From the NCBI RefSeq assembly GCF_007748095.1, contig NZ_CP036287.1:2232001-2296000 (forward strand): a stretch of 64,000 nt of DNA, read 5' to 3'. Position numbers and translations under genes: made by a program. Of the stretch, positions 49,435 to 57,302 are shown piece after piece. Positions within the stretch are counted from its first letter, which is position 1; every line of letters starts with the position of its first letter. Origin of the DNA: Engelhardtia mirabilis. GTDB lineage: Bacteria; Planctomycetota; UBA1135; GCA-002686595. The notes under the pieces were generated by a model. It was not told where the DNA came from and searched no databases. It was given only the letters and a program-made list of their open reading frames with translations.

Positions 49435-50285
49435 GCGCGGGAGATTCGCAGCACGAGGGCGTTGGCCCACAGCAGGGCCGCCGAGAGGCCGACGAAGTAG
49501 AGCACCGCGGGCAGCTCGACCAGGCCGCGCACGAAGCTTTCGTAGGGCGGCAGGACGGCCAAGGTGTCGTACAGCGTCGAGCCGATCGTGAGGCCGGGGA
49601 AGAGTCCGTCGAGGACCGAGACCACCCGTTCGTCGCCAACCAGCACCAGGGCGATGCCGGCCACCGTGGCCAACACGTAGGCGACGATCTGGTCACCGGT
49701 CAGGGCCGAGGTGAACATCCCCAAGGCCAGGAACATGGCGCCGAACAGCACCAGGCCCAGGTAGCCGGAGACGATGCGTCCGACGTCGGGGTCGCCGAGG
49801 ACGCCGATCATGATCGGGATCGGCAGGGTGCAGGCCAGGAACACGCCGTACAGGGCCAGGGCCGCCGCGAACTTGCCGAGCACCGCTTGGGCCGGTCGGA
49901 TCGGCAGGGTCAAGAGCAGCTCGATCGTGCGCTTCTGCGCCTCCTCGGCCCACAGGCGCATGGTGATCGCCGGCAAGAACACCGCCAAGAGCAGCGGCAG
50001 GAGATCGAAGAACGGCGTCATGTCCGCGCGGCCGGCGAGGAAGAACTCGTTCATGAAGATCGAGCCCGCCAGCGCCACGAAGGCGATCGTGTACACGTAG
50101 GCGATGGCCGAGTCGAAGTAAGCGCCGAGCTCTCGTGTGGCGATCACGCGCACGCCACTGAGGAAGCCGGGGGCGGGGCCGGTCGCGCTGGCGCGCCCCG
50201 TCGCGGATGCCGCAGACGGTGCAGTCGATTGCGCCATTGCGGTTGCCGCGCTCTGCGCGTCAGGTCGGGGGGCCTGGTCGCTCAC
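49431..50285 (-). CDS. ABC-2 type permease (GldF-like)
   Basis: 284 residues, GTG start. About 45 N-terminal residues are Ala/Ser/Thr/Pro-rich and likely disordered in the cytosol. Six membrane helices follow, starting near SAIAYVYTIAFVALAGSIFM. The MRLWAEEAQKRTIELLLTLPI segment between helices two and three is the coupling helix typical of ABC-2 permeases. GldF-type permeases work with an ATPase and a GldG partner. The start overlaps the ATPase stop (50282-50285) and the end overlaps the GldG-like ATG (49431-49434), both by 4 bases. The substrate is unknown. Confidence 0.9.
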   Translation of the reverse strand: MSDQAPRPDAQSAATAMAQSTAPSAASATGRASATGPAPGFLSGVRVIATRELGAYFDSAIAYVYTIAFVALAGSIFMNEFFLAGRADMTPFFDLLPLLLAVFLPAITMRLWAEEAQKRTIELLLTLPIRPAQAVLGKFAAALALYGVFLACTLPIPIMIGVLGDPDVGRIVSGYLGLVLFGAMFLALGMFTSALTGDQIVAYVLATVAGIALVLVGDERVVSVLDGLFPGLTIGSTLYDTLAVLPPYESFVRGLVELPAVLYFVGLSAALLWANALVLRISRA

Positions 50286-51061
50286 GCCGCACCTCCACCG
50301 GGGCGCGCGCCGCCGCGCAGGGCCGCCTCGCGGCCGCCCGAGCGCTCTTCGACGATCTCGAGCACCAGCCGCTCGAGGTCGATGCCGCGCTCAGCGGCCT
50401 GGGCGCGCAGGTCGTCGAGCTTCGCGTCGGCCAACAGCCGCCCGCGGTTGATGACCAGGATGCGTTCGCAGATGGCCGCGACCTCCGACAGGATGTGGCT
50501 CGAGAAGAGGATCGCGCGGCCGGGTGCCAGCTCGTGGATGAAGTCGCGGAAGGCGACGACTTGCAGCGGATCGAGGCCGTGGGTGGGCTCGTCGAGCAGG
50601 AGCACCCGCGGGTCGTGGATCAGGCTGGCGGCCAGGCCGATGCGTTGGCGGTAGCCCTTCGAGCACTGGTTGACCCGCTGGCGCAGGACGTCCTGCAGCG
50701 AGCAGGAGGCCACGACCCAGTCCAGGCGCTCGGCCAGGCGCGGGCCGAACAGGCCCCGGGCCTTGCCCATGAAGCGCAGGAAGTCGAACACCCGCATGGT
50801 GTCGTAGAGGGCGTTGTGCTCGGGCAGGTACCCGAGCTCGCGCCGCGCCTCGAGGGCCTCGCGTTCGACGTCGAACCCGGCCACCCGCAGCGACCCCGAG
50901 GTCGGCGGAAGCCAGGTCGAGATCATCTTCAGGACGGTGCTCTTGCCCGCGCCGTTGGGGCCCAGGAAGCCGACGACCTCGCCCGCGCCGAGGCGGAACG
51001 AGACGTCGTCGACGGCAAGGGCGCTGCCGTAGCGCTTGGTGACGTGCTCGACTTCGATCAT
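50282..51061 (-). CDS. ABC transporter ATPase (GldA/CcmA-like)
   Basis: 259 residues. Walker A is GPNGAGKST (about 34-42), the signature region reads CSKGYRQRIGLAASL, and Walker B is LLLDEPTHGLDP. The unusual signature start (SKGYRQR in place of LSGGQ) is common in the GldA/NosF/CcmA subgroup. It powers the ABC-2 permease encoded next. First gene of the four-gene unit 45.0-51.1 kb. The 790 bases upstream carry at most one small gene, so the promoter should be there. Confidence 0.93.
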   Translation of the reverse strand: MIEVEHVTKRYGSALAVDDVSFRLGAGEVVGFLGPNGAGKSTVLKMISTWLPPTSGSLRVAGFDVEREALEARRELGYLPEHNALYDTMRVFDFLRFMGKARGLFGPRLAERLDWVVASCSLQDVLRQRVNQCSKGYRQRIGLAASLIHDPRVLLLDEPTHGLDPLQVVAFRDFIHELAPGRAILFSSHILSEVAAICERILVINRGRLLADAKLDDLRAQAAERGIDLERLVLEIVEERSGGREAALRGGARPGGGAA

Positions 51062-51180
51062 GGGAGTCCCGGCGGCTGAGCGCGGGGCCCGAGATCATAG
51101 GCGAGGAGGGCCTCCCGATCCCGTGAGCGCCGGTGTCAACGATGGTCGGTCGCCGATCCGGCTCGCCGAGGGTTGTCGGG

Positions 51181-51348
51181 TCAGGCTGCGCGCTTGCCGG
51201 TGCAGCCAGCCGCGCACCTCGCCCGCCGCTGCTCTCGACGACGGCGGACGAGGTCCGGGGCCAGCTCGAGGGGCACCGCCAGCAACAGGCAAAGGCCGGC
51301 CCCGAGTCCGAGCAGGAGCAGTCGCACGAGTCCCGGGCGGTCTTGCAT
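51181..51348 (-). CDS. Possible 55-residue single-pass membrane protein
   Basis: ATG 51348. There is one hydrophobic segment (LVRLLLLGLGAGLCLLLAVP) and then a strongly basic tail (RRRREQRRARC, then CTGKRAA) containing three Cys. Third-position GC is high, as in real genes here. No ribosome binding site is seen. It is on the same strand as, and 119 bases before, the ABC ATPase gene and could be its upstream neighbour in the transcript. Function unknown. Confidence 0.4.
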   Translation of the reverse strand: MQDRPGLVRLLLLGLGAGLCLLLAVPLELAPDLVRRRREQRRARCAAGCTGKRAA

Positions 51349-51851
51349 GGAGGGTTCCCCGGCCGGCGCGACGCGCGCCGAGCCTTCGGAGCGGACACTA
51401 CGGCGCACCAGGTCCGATCTGCCCCACGGGTCGGCGGGGTTACGGGCGGGTGACGAGATGCGGATCCGAGCGGTTCGCGGTCTGGCGGGGAGACGGCCGA
51501 GCATCCGGACTCGGAGCGACTCCTCCAGCACCGAGGCTGCTCGCTCGTGCCACCACGGATCGGAGCTCTCCGACGTGCTCGGCGCCTTCGATCGGAAGGC
51601 CGGGCAGCATCCGCGACCCGACCGCCAGAGGCCCCGTCGCGCCACCTCGCGAGGGCGCGACGTGGATCGGTCCTCGTGCACGCCTCTCGCGCTGCCGGAG
51701 CTCAGCTCCGCGCTGCGTCCCGGCCCCGGCGGCGGCGGTTCACCCGTGGGCCCCACAGCGACGACCCCTGCTCGGCACGAATAGCGCGGGTCGTCACGGA
51801 CCGTGGTTGCTGCCGACGATCTTTGGAAACTGGACCCTAGACTCGCCAAGC
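51349..51851. other. 503-base gap without a supported gene
   Basis: The open frames here are Arg/Ser/Pro-rich and out of character for protein. I see no RNA gene or repeat. The right end holds the putative -10 box of the glycosyltransferase gene, and the left part should hold a promoter for the minus-strand genes. Confidence 0.5.
51838..51843 (+). promoter_or_regulatory. Putative -10 box of the GT87-like gene
   Basis: TAGACT in the context CTAGACTCGC ends 8 bases before the ATG at 51852, again the spacing of a leaderless transcript. No clear -35 is visible. Confidence 0.35.
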
Positions 51852-53180
51852 ATGTCCGCCGCGCTTTCCCAACGCCCGTCGCCCTGGCACTGCCGGGCCT
51901 TCGTCGTCCTCGCGATCCTGCTGCTGCTGATCGCCGGGCGCGGTTGGGAACGGGCGATCTCCGAGCGCGGCAACGACCTGACCATCTACTTGGACGCAGC
52001 CGCCGCGATGGCTGGCGGCTCGCTGGTCTTCGACGTCGACGGCTATATCTACCTTCCGTTCTTCGCCGCCCTCTTGGCCTGCCTCGCATGGTTGCCGGTG
52101 GCCCTACAGGCAGCGATCTGGCAGCTCGCCAGCTGGGCCTGCGCGGTGGGCGGCCTGGTCGGCGCGGCGCGGCTGGTTGACCCCGCCGGGCGTTGGCCCT
52201 GGCTCGGCTGGGTCACGACCCTCGTGACCCTGCGACTGTGGGACTCGAACCTCTCCTACGGCCAGGCCAACGCCTTCACCTTCGCGGCGCTGATCGGCGC
52301 CCTGCACTGGATCGTCGCCGGTCGTGGCGGACGCGCAGGGGCACTGATCGGGCTGGCGGCGGCCTACAAGGTGCTGCCGGGGATCGGGTTGGTTCTGCTG
52401 CTGGTGCGTCGCTCGGTGCGCGGTCTGGGCGTGGGCCTGGCGACCTTGGTCGGACTCTCGCTGCTGGTGCCGCCCCTGTTCCTCGGATGGGCGGGCTCGC
52501 TCGACGCCCATCGCGATTGGTTTCACGTCGTGGCGGAGCCCTACCTGCGTGGCGGCCAGGCCCTGCTCGAGGCCCGTCCCTACGTGGCCGGACAGAGCCT
52601 CTTGGCCAGCGCCTACCGCACCCTGGCCGCGACGCCGGTGACCAACTCCGATCCCGCGGCCCGCGCGGCCCTGGCCGAGTTGGATCCGGGGCTGGTGCAT
52701 GGAGTCGTGCGCGGGCTGGTGGCGGCGCACTTCTTGGCGCTGTTGTTCGCGCTCTGGCGTCGACGCGACCGCACCGATGCCGAGTCCGTGGCCTGGGCCG
52801 GGGGCCTGACCCTTTGCACCGCGCTGATCGCGGGACCCCTGGTGCATAAGGCCCACGTGTGCTGGGCCGCCCTCGGCTTCGCGGTGTGCTTCGCCCGGGC
52901 GGCGGACGCCCGAAGCGCGCGGGCACGGGCGTTGGTGCTCGTGCCCCTGGGCCTGTCGACGCTGCTGATCTCGGCTACGACCGCGCTGCTGTGGGGCACG
53001 GACTCGGCCCAGCAGCTCGTCTCGCGCAACGCGATCTATCTGGGCGTCGAGCTGCTCTGGCTGTTGTTGCTGTACCTCGGCCCGCCGCCGCCGACGGACG
53101 GTCGAACTTGGAGCGCGACGGGGCACTCGCGCTCAGCCGCCGGCCAGCAGTCCTTGGAGCTGGTCGAGGTCGAGCACTGA
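51852..53180 (+). CDS. GT87-like polytopic membrane glycosyltransferase
   Basis: 442 residues with about ten membrane helices. It resembles the GT87/DUF2029 family of polyprenol-phosphate-dependent mannosyltransferases. The first loop has ERGNDLTIYLDAAAAMAGGS, corresponding to the D-x-x-x-Y motif after helix one. RLWDSNLSYGQANAFTFAAL is the family's N.GQ.N. loop, and AYKVLPGIGLVLLLVRR is also typical. Such enzymes add sugars to lipid carriers on the outer face of the membrane. Its last 48 bases overlap the end of the convergent SPFH gene, so the tail GQQSLELVEVEH is encoded antisense to it. The start is supported by the TAGACT box. Confidence 0.8.
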   Translation: MSAALSQRPSPWHCRAFVVLAILLLLIAGRGWERAISERGNDLTIYLDAAAAMAGGSLVFDVDGYIYLPFFAALLACLAWLPVALQAAIWQLASWACAVGGLVGAARLVDPAGRWPWLGWVTTLVTLRLWDSNLSYGQANAFTFAALIGALHWIVAGRGGRAGALIGLAAAYKVLPGIGLVLLLVRRSVRGLGVGLATLVGLSLLVPPLFLGWAGSLDAHRDWFHVVAEPYLRGGQALLEARPYVAGQSLLASAYRTLAATPVTNSDPAARAALAELDPGLVHGVVRGLVAAHFLALLFALWRRRDRTDAESVAWAGGLTLCTALIAGPLVHKAHVCWAALGFAVCFARAADARSARARALVLVPLGLSTLLISATTALLWGTDSAQQLVSRNAIYLGVELLWLLLLYLGPPPPTDGRTWSATGHSRSAAGQQSLELVEVEH

Positions 53181-54185
53181 CGGCACGCCCTCGTCGCCGG
53201 GGTCGAGTTGGACCCGCTCGATCGTCAGGCCTTGTGCCGCGCGGCGCGCGAGGAACGCTTGTCCGCCGGGGCGGGCGAGGGACTCCAGGCGCAGGCGCTG
53301 TGACTCGGCCTGGGCGTCGGCGACGGCGCGTTGGCCCGCGGCTTCCGCCCGAGCCAGGGCGCGCTCGGCCTCGGCCTTGATCGTCGCGGCCTCGAGCTTG
53401 GCCTGGCCGACTCGCTGCTCGAGGTCGCGCTCGACCTCGGCTCGACGCTGCGCGCGTTCCAGCGACGAATCGGCCAAGAGGCGGGCCAGCTCGGTCTGAG
53501 CCTCCTGCTTCAGTTGCTCCAGCTCGCGTTGGACCCGCTCGACCGCGTCGGAGGCCTCGGCCCGGCGCAGGTTCTGGACGGCCGACTGCTTCTGCTGGAG
53601 CTTCTTGGTGTATTCGAGGCTGAACTCGACGTCGAGCAGCACCAGGTCCACCAGCTCCACTTCGAGCGGCGCGAGGGCCTCGGCCAGGCGCGGGCTCATC
53701 TCGTCGAGCACGCCCCTGCGCGCCGCGACGTCGAACCAGTCTTCCGAGCCCAGGCGCGCGAGCTCGGTTCGCGCCACGTCCTCGATCACGTCGCGCACGC
53801 GTTCGGGCAGGCGCTCGTCGAGTCCGCCGGCGACCACCGACCAGGCTCGGCCGGGCGCGATGCGCCACAGGGCACTGGCCGCGACGCGGGCGGTCTGGTC
53901 GTCGCTGGTGCGGATCTCGAGCGGCTGCCCCTCGTCGCCCAGGTTGAAGCTGGCGTCGCGCGTGCCCGCGGGCAGCAGACGCCATTGCGAATCGCCGGGT
54001 GCGACCCAGTGGCGACCCGCCTCGTACTCGACGGGGATCACCCCGCGGCTGTCGTCGACCAGTACGCCGACCATTCCCACGGGCACCCAATGCAGGCAGT
54101 TGGCGACCAGGGCTCCACCTGCGAGCGAGAGGGCGAGACCGCCCAGGCCTCCGGCCCACAGGACCCCTTCGATCGCGAGCCTCAT
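53133..54185 (-). CDS. SPFH/prohibitin-domain membrane protein 2
   Basis: 350 residues. A membrane helix at about residues 8-30 is followed by a compact SPFH domain (about 38-190: GMVGVLVDDSRGVIPVEYEA, VVAGGLDERLPERVRDVIED, LAPLEVELVDLVLLDVEFS). A long charged coiled coil follows (about 195-310, Glu/Arg/Gln/Ala), then a short C-terminal tail. Prohibitin-like proteins form large ring or cage assemblies on membranes, as HflK and HflC do around FtsH. The ATG overlaps the stop of the first SPFH gene as ATGA, so the two are probably a hetero-oligomer. No protease gene is adjacent. Confidence 0.83.
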   Translation of the reverse strand: MRLAIEGVLWAGGLGGLALSLAGGALVANCLHWVPVGMVGVLVDDSRGVIPVEYEAGRHWVAPGDSQWRLLPAGTRDASFNLGDEGQPLEIRTSDDQTARVAASALWRIAPGRAWSVVAGGLDERLPERVRDVIEDVARTELARLGSEDWFDVAARRGVLDEMSPRLAEALAPLEVELVDLVLLDVEFSLEYTKKLQQKQSAVQNLRRAEASDAVERVQRELEQLKQEAQTELARLLADSSLERAQRRAEVERDLEQRVGQAKLEAATIKAEAERALARAEAAGQRAVADAQAESQRLRLESLARPGGQAFLARRAAQGLTIERVQLDPGDEGVPSVLDLDQLQGLLAGG

Positions 54186-55240
54186 CGGGCGTCCTCCTCG
54201 CCGCGACGCGGCGCGATCTCGAAGCGGACCATCGCGAGCCTCTCGACCAGGGCTTCACGTACCGCCAGGTCGCCGTGCTCGGCGAAGGCGTCGACGGTCG
54301 AAGCCAGCGACTCGGCCTGGGCCTGACCCTCGGCCAAGGTGTTGGCGGCCAGGGTCGCGAGCTCGGTCGTGCGCGACGCGGCCTGGAGGCCCAGGGCCGT
54401 GGATCGGCGTTGGGCCTCGTCGAGGATCTGGGCCACGGTTTCGTCCTGCTGGCCCTCGAGCACAGCCAGGGCTTCCTCCTGCTGGGCGGCCGCCAGCTCC
54501 AGCTTGGCGCGCGTCTTCTCGAACAGGGCGCCGCGCTGGGCGGAGAAGCCCTGGCGTTCCGTGGCCAGGCGTTCGGCCTCCTGCTCGAAGAGCTTGCGCT
54601 GCTCGATCGCCGTCTCGTACTCGCGGTCGAAGCGCGGCTTGGGCGCCGTGACCTGGATCAGCTCGAGTCCGTGTCGCTGCAGGTGCCGCGCCAGGTCGGC
54701 GCGGGCCAGCTCGAGCGCGTCGCGGGCGCGCAGGGCGTCCGCCACCTCCTCCGACTCGAGCACCCCGTAGGCGTCTCGCATGGCGCCGGCCGCCAAGGCT
54801 GCCACGCGGCCCGGCTGGTGGGGATCGCCGGCTCCGCCATCGGCGAGGGCCTGCGTGATGTTGTCCGGGTCGACGCGCCAATGGACCTCGAGCTCCTGCA
54901 TTTGCAGCACGCTGCCGTTGCGCGCACGCACGCGCAGCGCCTCGCGCCGGTCGGAGCTGGCTTCGTCGTCGTTGGCATCGGCGCCGAAGACGATGCGTCG
55001 CGGCCGCAGGTCGACGACCTGCGCCTGGACGAGGGGTGCCAGGATCCGGTGATGACCGGCGCGGACCAGAATTCGCGGCTCGTCGCCGGGGGAGCCGGCG
55101 AGCACTGCGGCCTCGCCCGGTTCGAGGTCGACCGCGAGCCGAGTCTCGGTCAGAGCGATCGTCGTCAGGATCGTTCCGGGAACGGCGAGCGACAAGGCCA
55201 GGGCGATAGCGGCGACGGTTGTTGTCGTGGATCGGGACAT
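54182..55240 (-). CDS. SPFH/prohibitin-domain membrane protein 1
   Basis: 352 residues from ATG 55240 (MSRSTTTTVAAIALALSLAV); the frame is open further up to 55336, but that part lacks protein character. A membrane helix or signal anchor lies at about residues 8-30. The SPFH domain follows (about 35-215: VDLEPGEAAVLAGSPGDEPR, LQMQELEVHWRVDPDN, HLQRHGLELIQVTAPKPRFD). Then comes a coiled coil to about 320. It has the gene order and paired architecture of hflK-hflC, but too little identity is visible to use those names. Coupled to the second SPFH gene. Confidence 0.83.
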   Translation of the reverse strand: MSRSTTTTVAAIALALSLAVPGTILTTIALTETRLAVDLEPGEAAVLAGSPGDEPRILVRAGHHRILAPLVQAQVVDLRPRRIVFGADANDDEASSDRREALRVRARNGSVLQMQELEVHWRVDPDNITQALADGGAGDPHQPGRVAALAAGAMRDAYGVLESEEVADALRARDALELARADLARHLQRHGLELIQVTAPKPRFDREYETAIEQRKLFEQEAERLATERQGFSAQRGALFEKTRAKLELAAAQQEEALAVLEGQQDETVAQILDEAQRRSTALGLQAASRTTELATLAANTLAEGQAQAESLASTVDAFAEHGDLAVREALVERLAMVRFEIAPRRGEEDAR

Positions 55241-55425
55241 CGGTGCCTCGAGCGAGTGGGGGAGCCCGCGGGGCGTGTGCCAGCGGTCGACCCCGACCCT
55301 AGGACCGTCCGAACCCGGACGCGTGCAGAACCTCACCTGGTTACCGGGAGGTGACGCGACGGCGTTACCAGCTCGTGACCTCGGCAGCGCTCAGCCGACG
55401 ACCGATCTTCGTCACCCGAGGTGTC

Positions 55426-55857
55426 TCAACCCGCGGGCAGGAACACCGAGCGCGCGTAGGCGCCGATCAGGTCCGCCAAGTCACCGAAGGCGTCGCGATC
55501 GATCGACTTGACCACGTATGCGGCGACCTGTCGGTCATAGGCTCGGTCGATGTCGGCGGCGAGAGTCGACGAGGAGAAAACGAACACTACCGATCTGCGC
55601 AGCAGCGGGTCGGCGCGCAGGTGCTCCAGGAACTCGATACCGCCCATGCCCGGCATGTTCAAGTCGAGCACCAGCAGGGGCAGGCACTCGCGTCTTCGGC
55701 CCTGGTCGCGCAAATGCTCCAGTGCCCGTTGACCGTCGCTGGCGCTGGCGAGGTTGACCTCGTCGTCGCGTTTGACCAGTGCTCGGCGCAGGGCCGAGAC
55801 GTCGATCGGGTCGTCTTCGATCATCAGGACCGAGAGCTGGGTCTGGAGCTTTCTCAC
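55426..55857 (-). CDS. Rcp1-type single-domain response regulator
   Basis: 143 residues, a lone receiver domain without an output domain. The phosphoacceptor is Asp65 (LVLDLNMPGMGG), the acidic pocket is Glu14-Asp15-Asp16 (LMIEDDPIDV), the Thr/Ser switch is near 95 (VFSSS), and the Lys is 117 (YVVKS). The extended loops are typical of Rcp1-like regulators that pair with phytochrome-type kinases. I chose GTG 55857 because it overlaps the kinase stop as GTGA; an in-frame GTG at 55902 would reach 49 bases into the kinase gene. It should receive phosphate from the kinase encoded just upstream. Confidence 0.9.
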   Translation of the reverse strand: MRKLQTQLSVLMIEDDPIDVSALRRALVKRDDEVNLASASDGQRALEHLRDQGRRRECLPLLVLDLNMPGMGGIEFLEHLRADPLLRRSVVFVFSSSTLAADIDRAYDRQVAAYVVKSIDRDAFGDLADLIGAYARSVFLPAG

Positions 55858-57029
55858 CCCAAGATTGTCGTCTGTTCGCTGCTTCCTGATCCGATCGGCC
55901 ACAGGAAACAGAAACGGGCGCCCCTCGGTTCGGCGGGCTCGACCCAGATTTTCCCGCCCTGGATCCGCACGTCACGAGCCGCGAGGGCCAATCCCATCCC
56001 ATCGCCGACAGCACCGTCGGAAAGGCGCGCGAACATCTCGAAAATGTGCTCGCGGCTCCCGGGGGGGATCCCGGGATCGTCGTCTTCGACCGTGAACCGA
56101 TAAGCGTCACCTTCGCGGTTGGCGCCCACTCGAATCGAACCCTGGTCTCGATCGTGGTGGGCGACCGCGTTCGCGATCAGGTTCTGCAGTACCCGTTGCA
56201 GCGGAGCCCGGGGTGCCTCCAAGTCGGGCAGGTGCCCATCGATCTCGAGACGGAAGCCCGCTGGCGCGGCAACCTGCTTCCAGGTCTCCTGCACCAGGTC
56301 CCGGGTGCAGACACGCTCGAGCTCCACGCCTCCAGAACCCGAGCGTGAGTACTCCAAGAGGCCGCGCACCATGCGCTGCATCTGGAGCGAACGCTCGCGT
56401 AGCTGACGCAGATGCTCGCGGCCGGCCTCGGACAGGCTCTCGGCCTCGTCCTCCTCGATGAAACCCGCCAGCAGGTACATGCCTCGCAGCGGGGCTTGCA
56501 GGTCGTGCGCGGCCGCGGAGGCGAAGCGGTCCAGGTCGTCGTTGCGATTGGCCAGCTCGCGCCGGGCCTGCTCCCGCTGCTTGACTTCGCCTTCGAGCCG
56601 ATCGGAAAGGGCTGCGCGGCCGGGGAGGTCGAGGGCTCTGGGGAGGGTCGTGATCAGCGCACCCACGGTGACCCCGGAGACGCTGGCCGTCACGACCTTG
56701 AACAAGCCGGACAGGCGGTACCACGGATGCCAGAAGAGCGTCGCCTCGATCAGGTGAGTCGCGCCGCAGGCGAAGATGAAGGCGACGAACAGCCACGCCA
56801 CCCGCGGAAAGGGCAGGTCGCGACGTCGCATGGCAAAGACGGCGATGACCGCCGGAATGGCGAAGTAGGCGGCGAAGGTGGCCGTGTCCGCAAGGATGTG
56901 GATCCAGCCCTCCAGACTGGTCCAGTTCCCGCAGTGCCAGCGGGCCGGGAAGTCAGAGGTGTCGAAGAGCTTCGTGAAGAAGTCGACGAGCGAACCGGTG
57001 TCACGGTCGGCCATGGGGAAAGGGTCCAT
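55854..57029 (-). CDS. Ethylene-receptor-like sensor histidine kinase
   Basis: 391 residues from ATG 57029 (second ATG at 57014). Residues 42-132 form three membrane helices that match the ethylene-binding domain of plant ETR1 at every ligand-relevant position I can recall: Asp48, Tyr55 and Ile58 (ADTATFAAYFAIP), Ile85, and the Cu(I) pair Cys88 and His92 (FACGATHL). A short coiled coil leads directly to the kinase core without a GAF domain. The phosphoacceptor is His175 (AAAHDLQAPLRG), the N box is QNLIANAVAHHD (282-293), G1 is DDDPGIPP and G2 is GDGMGLALA. The gene is coupled to an Rcp1-type regulator. Prediction: a copper-dependent ethylene sensor. Confidence 0.88.
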   Translation of the reverse strand: MDPFPMADRDTGSLVDFFTKLFDTSDFPARWHCGNWTSLEGWIHILADTATFAAYFAIPAVIAVFAMRRRDLPFPRVAWLFVAFIFACGATHLIEATLFWHPWYRLSGLFKVVTASVSGVTVGALITTLPRALDLPGRAALSDRLEGEVKQREQARRELANRNDDLDRFASAAAHDLQAPLRGMYLLAGFIEEDEAESLSEAGREHLRQLRERSLQMQRMVRGLLEYSRSGSGGVELERVCTRDLVQETWKQVAAPAGFRLEIDGHLPDLEAPRAPLQRVLQNLIANAVAHHDRDQGSIRVGANREGDAYRFTVEDDDPGIPPGSREHIFEMFARLSDGAVGDGMGLALAARDVRIQGGKIWVEPAEPRGARFCFLWPIGSGSSEQTTILG

Positions 57030-57302
57030 TGTGGACTTGGGGCTCAGGTCGCCCGAGCCGGAATGCCGAGCACTGTAGTGCGGACCACGGATTGCTACCC
57101 CCGAGACTCCCGGCCAGGGCTCTGCCCCGAGCAGGACGCAAGGGTTGGACGGATCCCGCGCCTTGCGCAATGTCTCTGGGGAAGGAGTCCGCAAGACAAT
57201 CCATTTAGCGTCCAGGGCGCGGGGTCGAACCGGGCTGGCCTCAGGGCGCGCTGAAGGTGCCCTAGATCTTAGGATTGTCAACCTCACCCCGCCCCTCGAA
57301 CC

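Noticed and set aside
51181..52089. A 302-codon minus-strand frame in the gap before the glycosyltransferase gene
   Set aside because: Only the last 55 codons look like protein; the rest is Arg/Ser/Pro-rich and antisense to the glycosyltransferase start.
55333..55354. TCACCT/AGGTGA inverted repeat upstream of the first SPFH gene
   Set aside because: Six-base arms in a GC-rich gap are expected by chance, and I see no second copy to support an operator.
57070..57081. GCACTGTAGTGC palindrome upstream of the ethylene-receptor-like kinase gene
   Set aside because: It could be an operator or contain a TACAGT -10 box, but it is a single short copy with no matching -35.
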